Assembly (NCBI GenBank): GCA_003987775.1 | Contig: RXJD01000045.1 | Location: 186,001-250,000 of the forward strand | DNA: 64,000 nt | Source of the DNA: Mycobacterium sp. | GTDB taxonomy: Bacteria > Actinomycetota > Actinomycetes > Mycobacteriales > Mycobacteriaceae | Direction of reading: 5' to 3' | Shown here: piece after piece, positions 10,054-20,656 of the stretch | Layout of the letters: each line of letters starts with the position of its first letter | Position numbering within the stretch: position 1 is the stretch's first letter | Made by a program: the position numbers and the translations under genes | The notes under the pieces: generated by a model | What the model saw: only the letters and a program-made list of their open reading frames with translations | What the model was told of the DNA's origin: nothing | The model's database searches: none

Positions 10054-10614
10054 TCATGGCTGGTTCGCCCACTCGTCGGCGAGCAACCGGCGGGTTTCGC
10101 GCAGCAACTGCGGTATCACCTTGGAGCCGCCGACGATGGTGATGAAGTTGGCGTCGCCGCCCCACCGCGGGACGACGTGCACATGCAGGTGTTCGGCCAG
10201 CGAACCGCCTGCCGAGGTGCCCAGATTCATGCCGACGTTGAAGCCGTGCGGGCGCGACACCTTCTTGATCACCCGGATCGCCTTCTGGGTGAAGGCCATA
10301 ACCTCGGCACTCTCGGCTTCGGAAAGGTCCTCGAGCTCCGACACCCGCCGGTAGGGCACCACCATCAGGTGACCCGGGTTGTACGGGTAGAGGTTCAGCA
10401 CGGCGTAGACCAGTTCGCCGCGCGCCACCACCAGTCCCTCTTCGTCGGACATTCGCGGGATGTCAGTGAACGGCTCGCCGCGGCTGGCACTGTCGCGGGT
10501 CGCGGGCGCTTCGGCCAGATAGTTCATCCGGTACGGAGTCCACAACCGCTGCAGGTGGTCGCGCTCGCCGGCGCCGCGGTCGTGAATGGTGTCTTCGCCA
10601 CTCGGATCAGTCAC
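10054..10614 (-). CDS. HIT-family nucleotide phosphorylase/hydrolase
   Basis: A 186-residue histidine-triad protein with the HLHVHVV active site near the C-terminus, preceded by [14 protein letters not shown]. It corresponds to Rv2613c, for which Ap4A phosphorylase activity has been reported; the sequence here keeps the [11 protein letters not shown] opening. Two GTG starts lie six bases apart. The one at 10614 is preferred because GGAGA sits six bases upstream, and both overlap the thrS stop. It stands between thrS and pgsA1 in the operon, and Ap4A removal next to an aminoacyl-tRNA synthetase gene is a sensible pairing. Confidence 0.92.
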   Translation of the reverse strand: MTDPSGEDTIHDRGAGERDHLQRLWTPYRMNYLAEAPATRDSASRGEPFTDIPRMSDEEGLVVARGELVYAVLNLYPYNPGHLMVVPYRRVSELEDLSEAESAEVMAFTQKAIRVIKKVSRPHGFNVGMNLGTSAGGSLAEHLHVHVVPRWGGDANFITIVGGSKVIPQLLRETRRLLADEWANQP

Positions 10615-12676
10615 TGCCACTCTCCACGACTTTCACCAGTTCGGCTGTGGGAGTGGCGTTCTCGCGGCGGGCGATCCAGTCGACGATGGCCGCCACCGCG
10701 GTGTCCCGGGGCACCCCGTTGATCTGGGTGCGGTCACCGAAGCGGAAACTCACCGCCCCGGCCTGCACGTCGCGGTCACCGGCCAGCAGCATGAACGGCA
10801 CCTTCTGGTTGGTGTGGTTCACGATCTTCTTGGCCATCCGGTCGTCGCTGGTGTCCACCTCGACCCGCACACCATGCGATCTCAGTTGTGCCGCAACATC
10901 TTCCAGGTACGGGATGTGCTCGTCTGCCACGGGTATGCCGACCACTTGATGCGGCGCCAGCCAGGCCGGGAACGCGCCCGCATAGTGTTCGGTGAGGATG
11001 CCGAAGAACCGTTCGATCGATCCGAACAGCGCCCGGTGGATCAGCACCGGACGCTGCCGGGTTCCATCGCTGGCGGTGTATTCCAGCTCGAAGCGGTCCG
11101 GCATGTTGAAGTCGACCTGCAGCGTCGACATCTGCCAACTGCGACCCAGCGCGTCCTTGACCTGCACGGAGATCTTGGGGCCGTAGAACGCCGCGCCACC
11201 CGGGTCGGGCACCAGTTCCAGGCCGGAAGCCTCACCGACCTCTCGCAGGATCTCGGTGGCCTGCTCCCACACCTCGTCGGAGCCGACGTACTTGTCCGGG
11301 TCCTTGGTGGAGAGCTCCAGGTAGTAATCCTCCAGGCCGTAGTCGGCCAGCAGGTCGAGCACGAACCGCAGCACCGAGGTGAGCTCGTCGCGCATCTGGT
11401 CGAGGGTGCAGTAGATGTGCGCGTCGTCCTGGGTCATGCCGCGCACCCGGGTCAGGCCGTGGATGACGCCGGATTTCTCATAGCGGTAGACGCTGCCGAA
11501 CTCGAAGAGCCGCAACGGAAGTTCGCGGTAGGACCGGCCGCGGGAGCGGTAGATCAGGTGGTGCATCGGGCAGTTCATCGGCTTGAGGTAGTAGTCCTGG
11601 CCGGGCTTGCGCACGGTGCCGTCCGGGTTGAACTCGGCGTCGAGTTGCATCGGCGGATACATCCCGTCGGCATACCACTCCAGGTGTCCCGAGGTGATGT
11701 ACAGCTGCTCCTTGGTGATATGCGGGGTATTGACGAACTCGTACCCGGCCTGCGCGTGCTTACGCCGCGAGTACTCCTCCAATTCCCGACGGATGATGCC
11801 ACCCTTGGGGTGGAAAACCGCCAGGCCGGAACCGATTTCGTCCGGGAAGCTGAACAGGTCGAGCTCGACGCCCAGCTTGCGGTGGTCGCGGCGCTGGGCT
11901 TCGGCGATCAGCTCCAAATGGTGGTCGAGGGCCTCCTGCGACTCCCATGCGGTGCCGTAGATGCGTTGCAGGCTCGCGTTGTTCTGGTCTCCGCGCCAGT
12001 ACGCGGCCGAGCTTCGGGTCAGCTTGAACGCGGGGATGTGCTTGGTGGTGGGGATGTGCGGTCCGCGGCACAGGTCGCCCCATACCCGTTCCCGGGTGCG
12101 CGGATTGAGGTTGTCGTAGGACGTGAGCTCGTCTCCCCCGACTTCCATGACGTCCGGGTCACCGGACTTGTCGTCGACGAGCTCAAGCTTGAACGGCTCG
12201 TTGGCCAGTTCCTCGCGCGCCTCGTCCTTGGACGCGAAGACGCGGCGGTCGAAAAGCTGGCCTTCCTTGACGATCTGGCGCATCCGCTTTTCCAGCTTGT
12301 CCAGATCGTCGGGGGTGAACGGTTCGGCGACGTCGAAGTCGTAGTAGAAGCCGTCGGTGATGGGCGGGCCGATGCCGAGTTTGGCGTGCGGGAACAGGTC
12401 CTGCACGGCCTGGGCCAGCACGTGTGCCGCCGAGTGCCGGATGACGCTGCGGCCGTCGTCGGTGTTGGCTGCCACCGGGGTGACCTCGGCGTCGGCGTCC
12501 GGCACCCAGCTGAGGTCGCGCAGCTTGCCGTCCGCGTCCCGGACGACCACGATCGCGTCGGGCGAACCGCGCCGGGGCAGCCCGGCCTCGCCGACAGCGG
12601 CCGCCGCGGTAGTCCCGGCGGGAACCCGGATCGGGGCTTCAACGGCTCCTGAGACGGGCTGTGCGGGGACGCTCAT
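10607..12676 (-). CDS. thrS: Threonyl-tRNA synthetase
   Basis: A 689-residue class II synthetase that charges tRNA-Thr. Domain order is TGS (about 1-75), the editing domain with the [11 protein letters not shown] zinc-type motif, the catalytic core with [10 protein letters not shown] and [14 protein letters not shown], and the anticodon-binding domain ([15 protein letters not shown]). The length matches the family. The ATG at 12676 is the only sensible start. It heads the minus-strand run thrS-HIT-pgsA1-patA-pimA-Nudix, all overlapping or nearly so. No T-box-like leader is recognised in the 147 bp upstream. Confidence 0.97.
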   Translation of the reverse strand: MSVPAQPVSGAVEAPIRVPAGTTAAAAVGEAGLPRRGSPDAIVVVRDADGKLRDLSWVPDADAEVTPVAANTDDGRSVIRHSAAHVLAQAVQDLFPHAKLGIGPPITDGFYYDFDVAEPFTPDDLDKLEKRMRQIVKEGQLFDRRVFASKDEAREELANEPFKLELVDDKSGDPDVMEVGGDELTSYDNLNPRTRERVWGDLCRGPHIPTTKHIPAFKLTRSSAAYWRGDQNNASLQRIYGTAWESQEALDHHLELIAEAQRRDHRKLGVELDLFSFPDEIGSGLAVFHPKGGIIRRELEEYSRRKHAQAGYEFVNTPHITKEQLYITSGHLEWYADGMYPPMQLDAEFNPDGTVRKPGQDYYLKPMNCPMHHLIYRSRGRSYRELPLRLFEFGSVYRYEKSGVIHGLTRVRGMTQDDAHIYCTLDQMRDELTSVLRFVLDLLADYGLEDYYLELSTKDPDKYVGSDEVWEQATEILREVGEASGLELVPDPGGAAFYGPKISVQVKDALGRSWQMSTLQVDFNMPDRFELEYTASDGTRQRPVLIHRALFGSIERFFGILTEHYAGAFPAWLAPHQVVGIPVADEHIPYLEDVAAQLRSHGVRVEVDTSDDRMAKKIVNHTNQKVPFMLLAGDRDVQAGAVSFRFGDRTQINGVPRDTAVAAIVDWIARRENATPTAELVKVVESGSD

Positions 12677-12823
12677 TGCGTGGTTCTCCGTGGCTTGGGC
12701 ATGTTCGCGGGCATGGCGGAATCGATCGCGACCATGCTATGCCGAACGAGACGGGCCCGAGCCGATGCCCCCGGAGCGGTTCACAAATCGGCGGGGCGGG
12801 CCCAGTAGCCGCCCAATAGCGTC

Positions 12824-13825
12824 CTAGTGGCCGAGCATCGCCACTGCCACTGCCGGCCGCAGCGCGTGGGCGGGCCGGAACGAGCCGGTCCGCGAGCCGA
12901 CGAGCCTGCCGCTTACCTGCCGGTGCGTGCTCCCGTGGCGCCTCGAGTCGTGCAGCTTCGCCAACGTAAATCGGTTGCTCTCGCCGTCGTAAAACAAGCG
13001 CAAGATATGAGCCGGAAAGTATCCCATCAACAGAATCGCGATGGTCATCAGCGCAGTGCGGCTGTTGACGCGGTGCACCTTGGTGGTTCGCAGATAGCGC
13101 GTCGCATACCGGTAGAAATCGCGTGGCGAATTCTCGACCCGCCGTCCGGACAGGCCGGCGATCAAGCTGCGCTCGTATTCGATGTCACAGCCATTCTTGA
13201 ACAACGCCAGGGCGAGGTCGATATCTTCATGCAGTTGGTCTTCGAGGTCCAGCCGGGTGAGGTGGCGAACCGCGCGCCACGCCGACGCCCGGACCGCCAT
13301 ATTGGAGCCGAATAGGAACCGTTGGTCTTTCGCCTTCCGGTGCAACCTGTCGCGCACGGCACGGTCGAGACGAAAGGTCGCTTGCCGCAACGGCATATCG
13401 TAATAGAACACCGGACCGGTGACCGCGTCGACAGCCGGATCGCGGAATCGGCGGCGTATCGTCGCGACCCAGTTGGGCGCTATGACGGAATCAGCGTCGA
13501 TCCGGCCGATGACCGTGCTGCGCACCTGGTCGAAGCCGCAGTTGCGGGTGGGCGTGATGCCCTGATATTCGTTTTGGGTCAATATCCGGATAGGGATATG
13601 ACGGTTCTCGGCTTGCAGCCGACGCACAATCGTTTCGGTGCCGTCGGTGGACCTGTTGTTGACGACGATGATTTCGTCCGGAAGCGATGTCTGGCGGAGA
13701 CAGGACGCGACGCACCTGCCGATAAAACGTTCCTCGTTATAGGCGGGAATGACGATTGCGACGGAGGGTCCCGATCGCTCGACTGACCGCGCTGGACGGT
13801 TTACCGCATTCACGATTTCGGTCAT
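12824..13825 (-). CDS. Family 2 glycosyltransferase
   Basis: A 333-residue GT-A enzyme. IVIPAYNEERFIGRCV opens the nucleotide-sugar domain, RIDADS is the metal-binding DxD motif, and EDQLHEDIDLAL is the expected acceptor-side acidic segment. A hydrophobic stretch (LMTIAILLMGYFPAHIL) near residue 280 suggests membrane association. The acceptor is unknown. The ATG at 13825 is chosen because the domain begins soon after it. The gene and its upstream 190 bp are visibly richer in A and T than neighbours, and the gene lies between thrS and PE_PGRS genes, so acquisition by transfer is possible. Confidence 0.8.
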   Translation of the reverse strand: MTEIVNAVNRPARSVERSGPSVAIVIPAYNEERFIGRCVASCLRQTSLPDEIIVVNNRSTDGTETIVRRLQAENRHIPIRILTQNEYQGITPTRNCGFDQVRSTVIGRIDADSVIAPNWVATIRRRFRDPAVDAVTGPVFYYDMPLRQATFRLDRAVRDRLHRKAKDQRFLFGSNMAVRASAWRAVRHLTRLDLEDQLHEDIDLALALFKNGCDIEYERSLIAGLSGRRVENSPRDFYRYATRYLRTTKVHRVNSRTALMTIAILLMGYFPAHILRLFYDGESNRFTLAKLHDSRRHGSTHRQVSGRLVGSRTGSFRPAHALRPAVAVAMLGH

Positions 13826-14019
13826 GGTCCCGACCCATTGCCTCTGCTGCCGCATATTGCCCGATGCGTCCCCACGAGATGCGACAGGGACGCCCAGGTC
13901 GATCAGCGAGCGGCCATCGATCGACCTTCGTCAATATTCGACACCTAGGCAATGATTTGTCAAGGACATTATTTCTGACGAATATTCAGTTTTCGGACAG
14001 GTGCATCAACCGCCCCGTG

Positions 14020-14643
14020 TTACGGCTGCCCCGGCTTGAGTCGCACGAAAAGGGCGTTCGCCTCGGTCAGCAAGGTGTCCCCGTCGCGCAACCGGCCGGA
14101 CACGAAGATCTTGCGTCCGTCCTCGACATCGACTCCCGCGTCGAACTGCAACTCCCTTTCGATCGGCACGATATTGCGGTAGTCGATCTTGAGGTATGCG
14201 GTGCGCTGACGGCGGCTGCCGGTGAGCACCGACGCCGTCAGCCCGAGCACCGTGTCGAACAGCATGCCGAGCGATCCGCCGTGCACGGCTCCGTTGCGGC
14301 CGAGGTGGAAGCGGGCGAACCGGGCCCAGCCCTCGATGCGGCCCGCGTCGGTCTTGTGCGCCTGCATCGGGATGGTCAGGACGTTGCCCCGCATCGGCAG
14401 GTCCATCCGCCGCCCCGACGGCGACTGCCATTCGTCGGCGTCGAACGGGCCCAGCAGTGCGGACAGTTCTTCGAGCCGGTTGGCTGCTTCCGTGATCACC
14501 TCGTCCGGCGCGTCGACAGCCCGGGCGTGGTCCTGCAGGCTGCGCACCCCTTCGATGAAACGGTGGTAATCCGGGCCGCCCCTGTCGGTGGGTTCAGGGG
14601 GGTTGAATCCCCCGCCGGGGTGCGGGGCCGCGTTGCTCGTCAC
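14020..14643 (-). CDS. PaaI-family hotdog thioesterase
   Basis: A 207-residue single-hotdog protein. NGAVHGGSLGMLFDTVLG contains the HGG and downstream Asp typical of PaaI/4HBT acyl-CoA thioesterases, and TAYLKIDYRNIVP is the following strand. About 80 residues of a helical, variable segment precede the hotdog fold. The acyl-CoA substrate cannot be predicted. It is followed on the same strand by the glycosyltransferase (195-bp gap) and preceded by a PE_PGRS gene 40 bp away. Confidence 0.82.
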   Translation of the reverse strand: MTSNAAPHPGGGFNPPEPTDRGGPDYHRFIEGVRSLQDHARAVDAPDEVITEAANRLEELSALLGPFDADEWQSPSGRRMDLPMRGNVLTIPMQAHKTDAGRIEGWARFARFHLGRNGAVHGGSLGMLFDTVLGLTASVLTGSRRQRTAYLKIDYRNIVPIERELQFDAGVDVEDGRKIFVSGRLRDGDTLLTEANALFVRLKPGQP

Positions 14644-14682
14644 CAGGACACCGTATGCGAGCCCCGAGGGGCGCCGGTCGCG

Positions 14683-16524
14683 CTAACCGGGTTGGCCGGG
14701 GGCGCCCTGAACGCCCGCCTTGCCAGAGGCACCGCCGGCTCCGACGCCGGACGACCCGTCACCGCCCTTGCCGCCGGCGCCCAGGGCACCGCCCGCCCCT
14801 CCGGCGCCGCCCCCACCACCCCCGCTGGCCGCACCGTTTGTGCCCGTATGACCAAACAACATGCCGGCCGATCCGCCGATCCCACCGCCGCCGCTGCCGC
14901 CGCCATCGCCGCCGGCGCCACCGGCACCGCCGTCGCCACCCGCGCCGCCCGGTCCGCCCTGTCCGCCCTGACCGGCAAAGCCGCCGCCGCCGTTGCCACC
15001 AGTTGCTCCGGCGCCGCCTACGCCGCCTGTGCCGCCGACACCGCCCAGACCCGACCCACCGCCGCTGCCGCCGTCACCGATCAACAGGCCGCCGCGTCCG
15101 CCGTTGCCGCCGTCGCCGCCCAGACCGCCGACGCCTCCGGTGCCGCCGGCGCCACCGGGACCCGCGTTGCCGCCAAAACCACCGCTGGCAAAGTTGCCCC
15201 CGCCTGCGCTAGCGGAGCCGCCCTCACCGCCACTGCCTGCAGTACCGCCCGTGGCTCCCGAGCCGCCTCCACCGCCCGTGCCCCCCAGGCCGCCGGCGCC
15301 GCCGTTCCCGATAAGCAGCCCCGCATTGCCGCCGTTCCCGCCCACGCCACCGGTCCCGCCGGCACCCCCCGACACCCCGGTTGCGCCGCCACCACCCGCT
15401 CCGCCACTGCCGCCAACGCTGTTGCCGGAAATGCTGCTGATCGCCCCGCCACCGGCACCGCCTGCACCGCCTGCACCACCGGGCGCGCTGCCGATGTTCC
15501 CATTGCCGCCGATGCCTCCATTGCTGGCCCCGTTGTCAACGAACACGAACCCGCCCTCGCCGCCGGCGCCGCCGTTTCCGCCCGCTCCGCCCGTGCCGCC
15601 GTTGCCACCGATACCGTCTCCGAACGCGCCGGCGAAGATTCCCGCGAAACCGCCGGCACCACCGGTACCGCCGGTGGAGCCGAGGCCGACGTCCGCCCCG
15701 GCTCCCCCGGTGCCCCCGACCACTCTTCCGTTGACACCGCTCAACACGTCAATGCTGCCGGGGGTGCCCGTGGCGCCGACTCCACTGATGCTCGGATTGA
15801 TGCCCGCCGCACCGGTGAGGCCGGTACCGCCTTGACCGCCAACTCCGCCGTCGCCGAACAAGAGGGCACTGCCGCCGGCGCCTCCATGCCCGGCGATTCC
15901 GCCCTTGATGCCTGCCATCGCCGCCCCGCCGTTTCCTCCCGCGCCACCGTTACCGAACAGCAGTCCACCGGTGCCGCCGGAGCCACCCGCCACGCCGGCG
16001 CCACCCGTACCGCCGGCACCGCCGTTACCCAGCAGGCCCGCCGCGCCACCATTGCCGCCCACCTGACCCGGCAGGCCGTCGCCGCCGCGGCCACCGTTGC
16101 CGAAGAGCAACCCGCCCGCACCGCCGTTCTGCCCTGGTCCGCCGTTGCTGCCGTCGCCGATCAGCGGTCGCCCCAGCAACGCCTGCGTCGGTGCGTTGAC
16201 CACACCGAGGATTTGTTGTTCGACGGCTTGCAGCGGCGAGGCGTTGGCTGCCTCGGCGCCCGCGTATGTCCCGGCGCCCGCGACCAATGCCTGCACAAAT
16301 TGCCCGTGAAACGTCGCCGCCTGCGCGCTGACCACTTGGTAGGCCTGCGCGTATCCACCGAATAGAGCTGCAACGGCCTCCGACACCTCGTCGGCCCCGG
16401 CGGCCAGCACCGACGTCGTCGGGCCCAGCGCTGTCGCGCCGGCCCCGGCAAGTGCGTCGCCAATACGGCCCATATCCATTGCCGTGGCGGACAATAACGC
16501 CGGTATCGCAACTACGTATGACAT
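14683..16524 (-). CDS. PE_PGRS family protein
   Basis: A 613-residue PE_PGRS protein. The PE domain (about 1-95) starts [15 protein letters not shown]. The linker has [11 protein letters not shown], the conserved GRPLI segment, and the remainder is Gly-Ala-rich GGAGG/GNGG repeats with glycine loops. The family is exported through ESX-5 and associated with the cell surface. The ATG at 16524 has an AGGAGG site upstream; a longer reading would add residues from a 15-bp tandem repeat. It is followed on the same strand by the thioesterase and preceded by a second PE_PGRS. Confidence 0.93.
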   Translation of the reverse strand: MSYVVAIPALLSATAMDMGRIGDALAGAGATALGPTTSVLAAGADEVSEAVAALFGGYAQAYQVVSAQAATFHGQFVQALVAGAGTYAGAEAANASPLQAVEQQILGVVNAPTQALLGRPLIGDGSNGGPGQNGGAGGLLFGNGGRGGDGLPGQVGGNGGAAGLLGNGGAGGTGGAGVAGGSGGTGGLLFGNGGAGGNGGAAMAGIKGGIAGHGGAGGSALLFGDGGVGGQGGTGLTGAAGINPSISGVGATGTPGSIDVLSGVNGRVVGGTGGAGADVGLGSTGGTGGAGGFAGIFAGAFGDGIGGNGGTGGAGGNGGAGGEGGFVFVDNGASNGGIGGNGNIGSAPGGAGGAGGAGGGAISSISGNSVGGSGGAGGGGATGVSGGAGGTGGVGGNGGNAGLLIGNGGAGGLGGTGGGGGSGATGGTAGSGGEGGSASAGGGNFASGGFGGNAGPGGAGGTGGVGGLGGDGGNGGRGGLLIGDGGSGGGSGLGGVGGTGGVGGAGATGGNGGGGFAGQGGQGGPGGAGGDGGAGGAGGDGGGSGGGGIGGSAGMLFGHTGTNGAASGGGGGGAGGAGGALGAGGKGGDGSSGVGAGGASGKAGVQGAPGQPG

Positions 16525-16590
16525 GAGAACCTCCTGCAACGAATCAGTGCTGGATGAACACGAACGGCCATATTCAGGGCTCCTTTCGTG

Positions 16591-16632
16591 GGAGATAGGG
16601 AACTCGGAGATAGGGAACTCGGAGATAGGGAA
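16591..16632. repeat. 15-bp tandem repeat upstream of a PE_PGRS gene
   Basis: GGAGATAGGGAACTC occurs twice in full and a third time over 12 bases. It lies 67 bp before the start of the PE_PGRS at 14683-16524, between two PE_PGRS genes on the same strand, so it falls in the promoter or leader region. Confidence 0.85.
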
Positions 16633-16689
16633 CAAAGCCCGTCAGCGTTGGCCATGACGTGGACGTCTGCGTGTCTGACAACGCATGCA

Positions 16690-18498
16690 TCAACCGTGCT
16701 GCCCGGTCCCGCCTTGGTTGCCGGGATCACCGTCGGCGCCGTTCAGACCACTCGAGGTGTTCCCGGCGCCCTTGGCCCCGCCCTTGCCGAAGGCGCCGCC
16801 CGCTCCACCCTGCCCACCGGCACCGCCCTGACCGGCGGTGCCGTTGGTGCCCTCTTCGCCGAAAAGCAGTCCGCCGGCACCGCCCAGGCCCCCGATGCCG
16901 CTGCCGCCGCCGGCACCGCCCGTACCACCGGCGCCTCCGTCGCCACCTCCGCCCCCGGAGCCGCCCGCGCCGGCAACGCCGGTACCGGTTGCGCCACCTC
17001 CGTTACCACCAAACCCGCCGGCACCGCCCACGCCGCCGGCACCGCCGGCGCCACCAACGCCCGCAGCACCACCGGCACCGCCATTGCCGATCAGGAAACC
17101 GCCGGCACCGCCGTTTCCACCCCGCCCACCCGATCCCCCGCTTCCTCCGAGCCCGCCCGTACCGCCGTCTCCGGCGGCGCCGCCATTGCCGCCCTTCGCG
17201 CCGCTACTCCCACCGAGGGCTGTCGCCTTCCCACCATTGCCCGCATCACCACCGTCACCACCGGCCGCACCAACTCCCCCGATCCCGCCCTGCCCACCGA
17301 CGCCGCCGTGACCCCCCTGCCCGACGAAGACGCCGCCACGCCCGCCGTCGCCGCCCGCACCCCCGGCACCACCCGCACCGCCAGCGGTGCCGAGGCCACC
17401 GTCACCGCCTCTACCGCCGGCACCGCCGAAACCCCCGGCTCCTACGCTGTCGGCGCTGGCGCCATGGCCTCCGGCCCCGCCAACCCCACCGGACGCCTGC
17501 GCGGCGGCGCCATCTCCGCCGACGCCGCCGATTGCGGTACCGCCCCCGCCGTACGCCGTTCCGCCACTGCCGCCATTTCCCCCGTTACCGCCGGCGCCGC
17601 CGGCGCCGCCGTTGCCGCCGATCGCGAAATTCGTCAGGGAATTGGCGCTGCCACCATTTCCTCCGGTGCCGCCGCCGGCACTGAGCCCACCGTCGCCGCC
17701 GGTGCCTCCTGAGGTGCCGTAGGCGCTGCCGCTCACGGAATTATTCAGGCCCGGCGTCCCGGAAGCGGTCGGGCCGTTCACCACCGGATTCACCCCGTTG
17801 ACTCCCGCCAGGCCGGTACCGCCCTGTCCGCCGGCCCCACCGTCGCCGAACAGCAGGGCGTTGCCGCCATGGCCGCCCTGGCCGGGAATGCCGCCGTTGA
17901 TACCAGCCAGCGCGGCGCCACCCTGTCCACCCGCGCCTCCGTTGCCGAACAGCCATCCCCCGCTGCCACCGTTGCCGCCGACCGCACCGGCTCCCCCGGT
18001 GCCTCCGGCTCCGCCGCTGCCAATCAATCCGGCCGCGCCGCCGTTGCCGCCCACCTGTCCCGGCAGCCCGTCGCCCCCGCGGCCGCCGTTGCCGAACAGC
18101 AATCCGCCGGCCCCGCCGTTACGGCCGGGTGCGCCGGCGGCGCCGTCGCCGATCAGCGGGCGGCCCAGCAGCGCTTGGGCGGGCGCATTCACCACGCCCA
18201 GCAGAAGTTGGTCAGCGCTGGTGGCCTCGGCACCGGAATACGCCAGGGCACCGGCATTGAGTGCCTGCACGAACTGTGCGTGAAATACGGCGCTCTGCGC
18301 GCTGACGGCCTGATAGGCCTGCGCGTGCCCACCGAACACGGTCGCGATCGCCGCCGATACTTCGTCGGCCGCCGCAACCAGCACCTCAGCCGTCGGGGCG
18401 AAAGCCGCTGCGTTGGCCGCCCCGAGCGCGGCGTGGATGCTGGCGAGATCCGTTGCTGCGGTGGCTAATAGCTGCGGGTGAGCGACGACAAACGGCAT
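16690..18498 (-). CDS. PE_PGRS family protein
   Basis: A 602-residue PE_PGRS protein. The PE domain begins [18 protein letters not shown], the linker contains [14 protein letters not shown], and a long Gly-Ala repeat region ends at GGTGQHG. The start is supported by a CTGGAGG site. It sits 165 bp upstream of the next PE_PGRS on the same strand. The two share PE domain, linker and early PGRS layout ([21 protein letters not shown] in both), which suggests an old tandem duplication. Confidence 0.92.
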   Translation of the reverse strand: MPFVVAHPQLLATAATDLASIHAALGAANAAAFAPTAEVLVAAADEVSAAIATVFGGHAQAYQAVSAQSAVFHAQFVQALNAGALAYSGAEATSADQLLLGVVNAPAQALLGRPLIGDGAAGAPGRNGGAGGLLFGNGGRGGDGLPGQVGGNGGAAGLIGSGGAGGTGGAGAVGGNGGSGGWLFGNGGAGGQGGAALAGINGGIPGQGGHGGNALLFGDGGAGGQGGTGLAGVNGVNPVVNGPTASGTPGLNNSVSGSAYGTSGGTGGDGGLSAGGGTGGNGGSANSLTNFAIGGNGGAGGAGGNGGNGGSGGTAYGGGGTAIGGVGGDGAAAQASGGVGGAGGHGASADSVGAGGFGGAGGRGGDGGLGTAGGAGGAGGAGGDGGRGGVFVGQGGHGGVGGQGGIGGVGAAGGDGGDAGNGGKATALGGSSGAKGGNGGAAGDGGTGGLGGSGGSGGRGGNGGAGGFLIGNGGAGGAAGVGGAGGAGGVGGAGGFGGNGGGATGTGVAGAGGSGGGGGDGGAGGTGGAGGGSGIGGLGGAGGLLFGEEGTNGTAGQGGAGGQGGAGGAFGKGGAKGAGNTSSGLNGADGDPGNQGGTGQHG

Positions 18499-18620
18499 GG
18501 CGGCCTCCAGTTAGGACCCACTCCCGGTTCGGGCACACGTATTGTGCGCCGCGGGACCGCTATGCGTTTGCGTTTCGGACTGAACCTAAATCAGTTCGCA
18601 CTCCACCGGCGAAATTGAAT

Positions 18621-19484
18621 TCAATTGCTTTGTGCGGCACCGGCCTCCGACAATGCCTCGAATTCTTCATCGGTGAGGTCGATGTCCGCGGCAGCGACGT
18701 TCTCTTCCAGGTGCGCGACCTTGGACGTGCCCGGGATCGGCAGCATCACCGGTGACCGTTTGAGCAGCCAGGCCAGCGCCAGCTGTGACGGCGTCGCGCC
18801 GTGCGCGGCGGCGATCTTGTGCAGCGGCCCGTCCGGTGCCGCCAGCGGACCGGACGCCAGCGGAAACCACGGGATGAATCCGATGCCCTGCGTCGTCGCG
18901 GCGTCGAGCAGCGGTTCGGCGGTACGGGTCGTCAGGTTGTACATGTTCTGCACCGACACGATCGCGGCGATCTCGCGGGCGGCGTTGAGTTGGTCCACGT
19001 CGATTTCGGACAGGCCGATATGGCGGATCTTGCCTTCGCCCTGCAGCGTCACCAATTCACCTAATTGGTCGCTCAGCGGAAAATTCGGGTCGATGCGATG
19101 CAACTGGAACAGATCGATCGTCTCGACGCCGAGCCGACGCAGGCTCATCTCGCATTCTTGCCGGAGATAACTCGGATTCCCCAGAGGAATCCAGACATTC
19201 GGCCCGGTGCGCAGCAGCCCGGCCTTAGTGGCGATCACCAGACCCGGGTAAGGGTGCAACGCCTCGCGGATGATCTCTTCGGACACGTAGGGGCCGTAGG
19301 AATCGGCGGTGTCGATGAAATTCACGCCGAGGTCGACGGCCCGACGCAGCACACGCACACATTCGTCGCGGTCAGCCGGCGGGCCCCAGACGCCGTCGCC
19401 GGTCAACCGCATGGCGCCGAATCCGAGTCGATTGACGGTCAGGTCGCTTCCCAGGGTGAATCTTCCCGATACGTGTGCAGCCAC
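18621..19484 (-). CDS. Aldo/keto reductase
   Basis: A 287-residue NADPH-dependent TIM-barrel oxidoreductase. The catalytic tetrad is visible: Asp58 and Tyr63 in FIDTADSYGP, Lys87 in IATKAG and His129 in QLHRID. The C-terminal LPIPGTSKVAHLEEN is the usual cofactor-binding segment. It reduces aldehydes or ketones; the natural substrate is not predictable. It lies 54 bp downstream of a TetR gene on the same strand, and the two are likely co-transcribed. Confidence 0.9.
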   Translation of the reverse strand: MAAHVSGRFTLGSDLTVNRLGFGAMRLTGDGVWGPPADRDECVRVLRRAVDLGVNFIDTADSYGPYVSEEIIREALHPYPGLVIATKAGLLRTGPNVWIPLGNPSYLRQECEMSLRRLGVETIDLFQLHRIDPNFPLSDQLGELVTLQGEGKIRHIGLSEIDVDQLNAAREIAAIVSVQNMYNLTTRTAEPLLDAATTQGIGFIPWFPLASGPLAAPDGPLHKIAAAHGATPSQLALAWLLKRSPVMLPIPGTSKVAHLEENVAAADIDLTDEEFEALSEAGAAQSN

Positions 19485-19538
19485 GGTGTCGACCGTACGC
19501 GCGTTGGGCGGCGAGTTCTGCTCTACAACCGCGCGACC

Positions 19539-20123
19539 TCAGCTCAACCACGGCGCGACGAAGCGGCGGACGATCGCCTCTTCCGCGCCGTCAATGCCGG
19601 TGACCGGCCAATAGAGCAGGCCCAGCACTACCCGCACCATCCACAATGCGGCGAGCTTGTCATCACCGGGTAGGCCGGCGATAACGGCCGCCGCCTCGGG
19701 AATGCGCGGCGAACCGATCAGCGTCTGTTCCACCAGCCGGCCCGTCTCCCGCGAAGCACCTACCGACGCGAATACCGGATGCGAGCGAAGGACCTTGAGC
19801 GACACCAGGATTGCTCCCACAGTGCGTTCCTCTGCGGGCAGCGCTTTGACCGTCTGCGCCACCGTTTCGGCCACCTGGTTGGTCGCCCGAATCAAGATCG
19901 CATCCCGGATCGCGTCAATCCCGCCCGCGTGCCGGTACACAGTCGCGCGTGAACAACCGACATTCCGGGCAATCAGATCGATACTGAGCCGATCAAAGCC
20001 ACGAGTCTCCACCAGTGCAGCAGCGGAATCGTAGATGCGCTCCCGCGCGTGATGACGCCTATCGCCGGCCAGCCAATCCACGGCCCTGATACTAACGACA
20101 TCGATCGCGCGATCGGCCCGCAT
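19539..20123 (-). CDS. TetR-family transcriptional regulator
   Basis: A 194-residue TetR regulator with its helix-turn-helix near residues 40-70 (LSIDLIARNVGCSRATVYRHAG) and a C-terminal ligand/dimer domain without recognisable specificity. An in-frame start inside the first 20 residues is possible because the N-terminus before DRRHHARERIYDSA is not typical. It probably controls itself and the aldo/keto reductase downstream. Confidence 0.85.
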   Translation of the reverse strand: MRADRAIDVVSIRAVDWLAGDRRHHARERIYDSAAALVETRGFDRLSIDLIARNVGCSRATVYRHAGGIDAIRDAILIRATNQVAETVAQTVKALPAEERTVGAILVSLKVLRSHPVFASVGASRETGRLVEQTLIGSPRIPEAAAVIAGLPGDDKLAALWMVRVVLGLLYWPVTGIDGAEEAIVRRFVAPWLS

Positions 20124-20656
20124 TTGTGATCAAATGTTCACGGCGTTGCTCAATTGTCCGTGCGCGCCGATGTTTAGCACCGAATCGAGCCCCGTACACC
20201 GTTGATCAATATGTCTCGCGGTGAGACGCCGCCGGGCTGCACCCAGGGCTAAAGCGCTGGTCGAGCTGTCGAGGTGAGACACCGCGGCGCCACCCGAATT
20301 CGCGACCGATTATCGATTCCCGGCAACCGCTTGACACTTTCCATCACTACACCGAATGATCCTGTTATGCAAATGAATTCGGCCGCGTTGCCACCGCATG
20401 GCGGCGTGCCGAATGGGCATTGCGCGGCCCCACAACGGTCGGGCGCGGCCGGGGTTGCAGTGCGCGACCTCACCTTCTTTCGTGGACATCGAACCCCACG
20501 CCACGAATAGGTGACGCGGCCGGCCCCGAATCCGTAAATCGGATAGTGACAGCTCGCGCTGTGGCCTGCACCCGGATCACTTATTGCCGTCGTGCGCCGG
20601 TTAACCGTGCGCACGGCTATTTGCGCTCGGCAGATTGAATTAGTTGGAGGATGGCG
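20124..20656. other. 533-bp intergenic region between tetR and the giant PE_PGRS
   Basis: No credible coding sequence is seen. At 20331-20336 TTGACA is followed, after 17-18 bp, by GAATGAT, a possible sigma-A-type promoter for the plus-strand PE_PGRS about 300 bp downstream. GGAGG at 20646-20650 is the ribosome site of that gene. The rest holds nothing recognised. Confidence 0.4.

Noticed and set aside
20249..20614. 121-codon minus-strand open frame upstream of the giant PE_PGRS
   Set aside because: No recognisable domain, start context or conserved motif; more likely non-coding.
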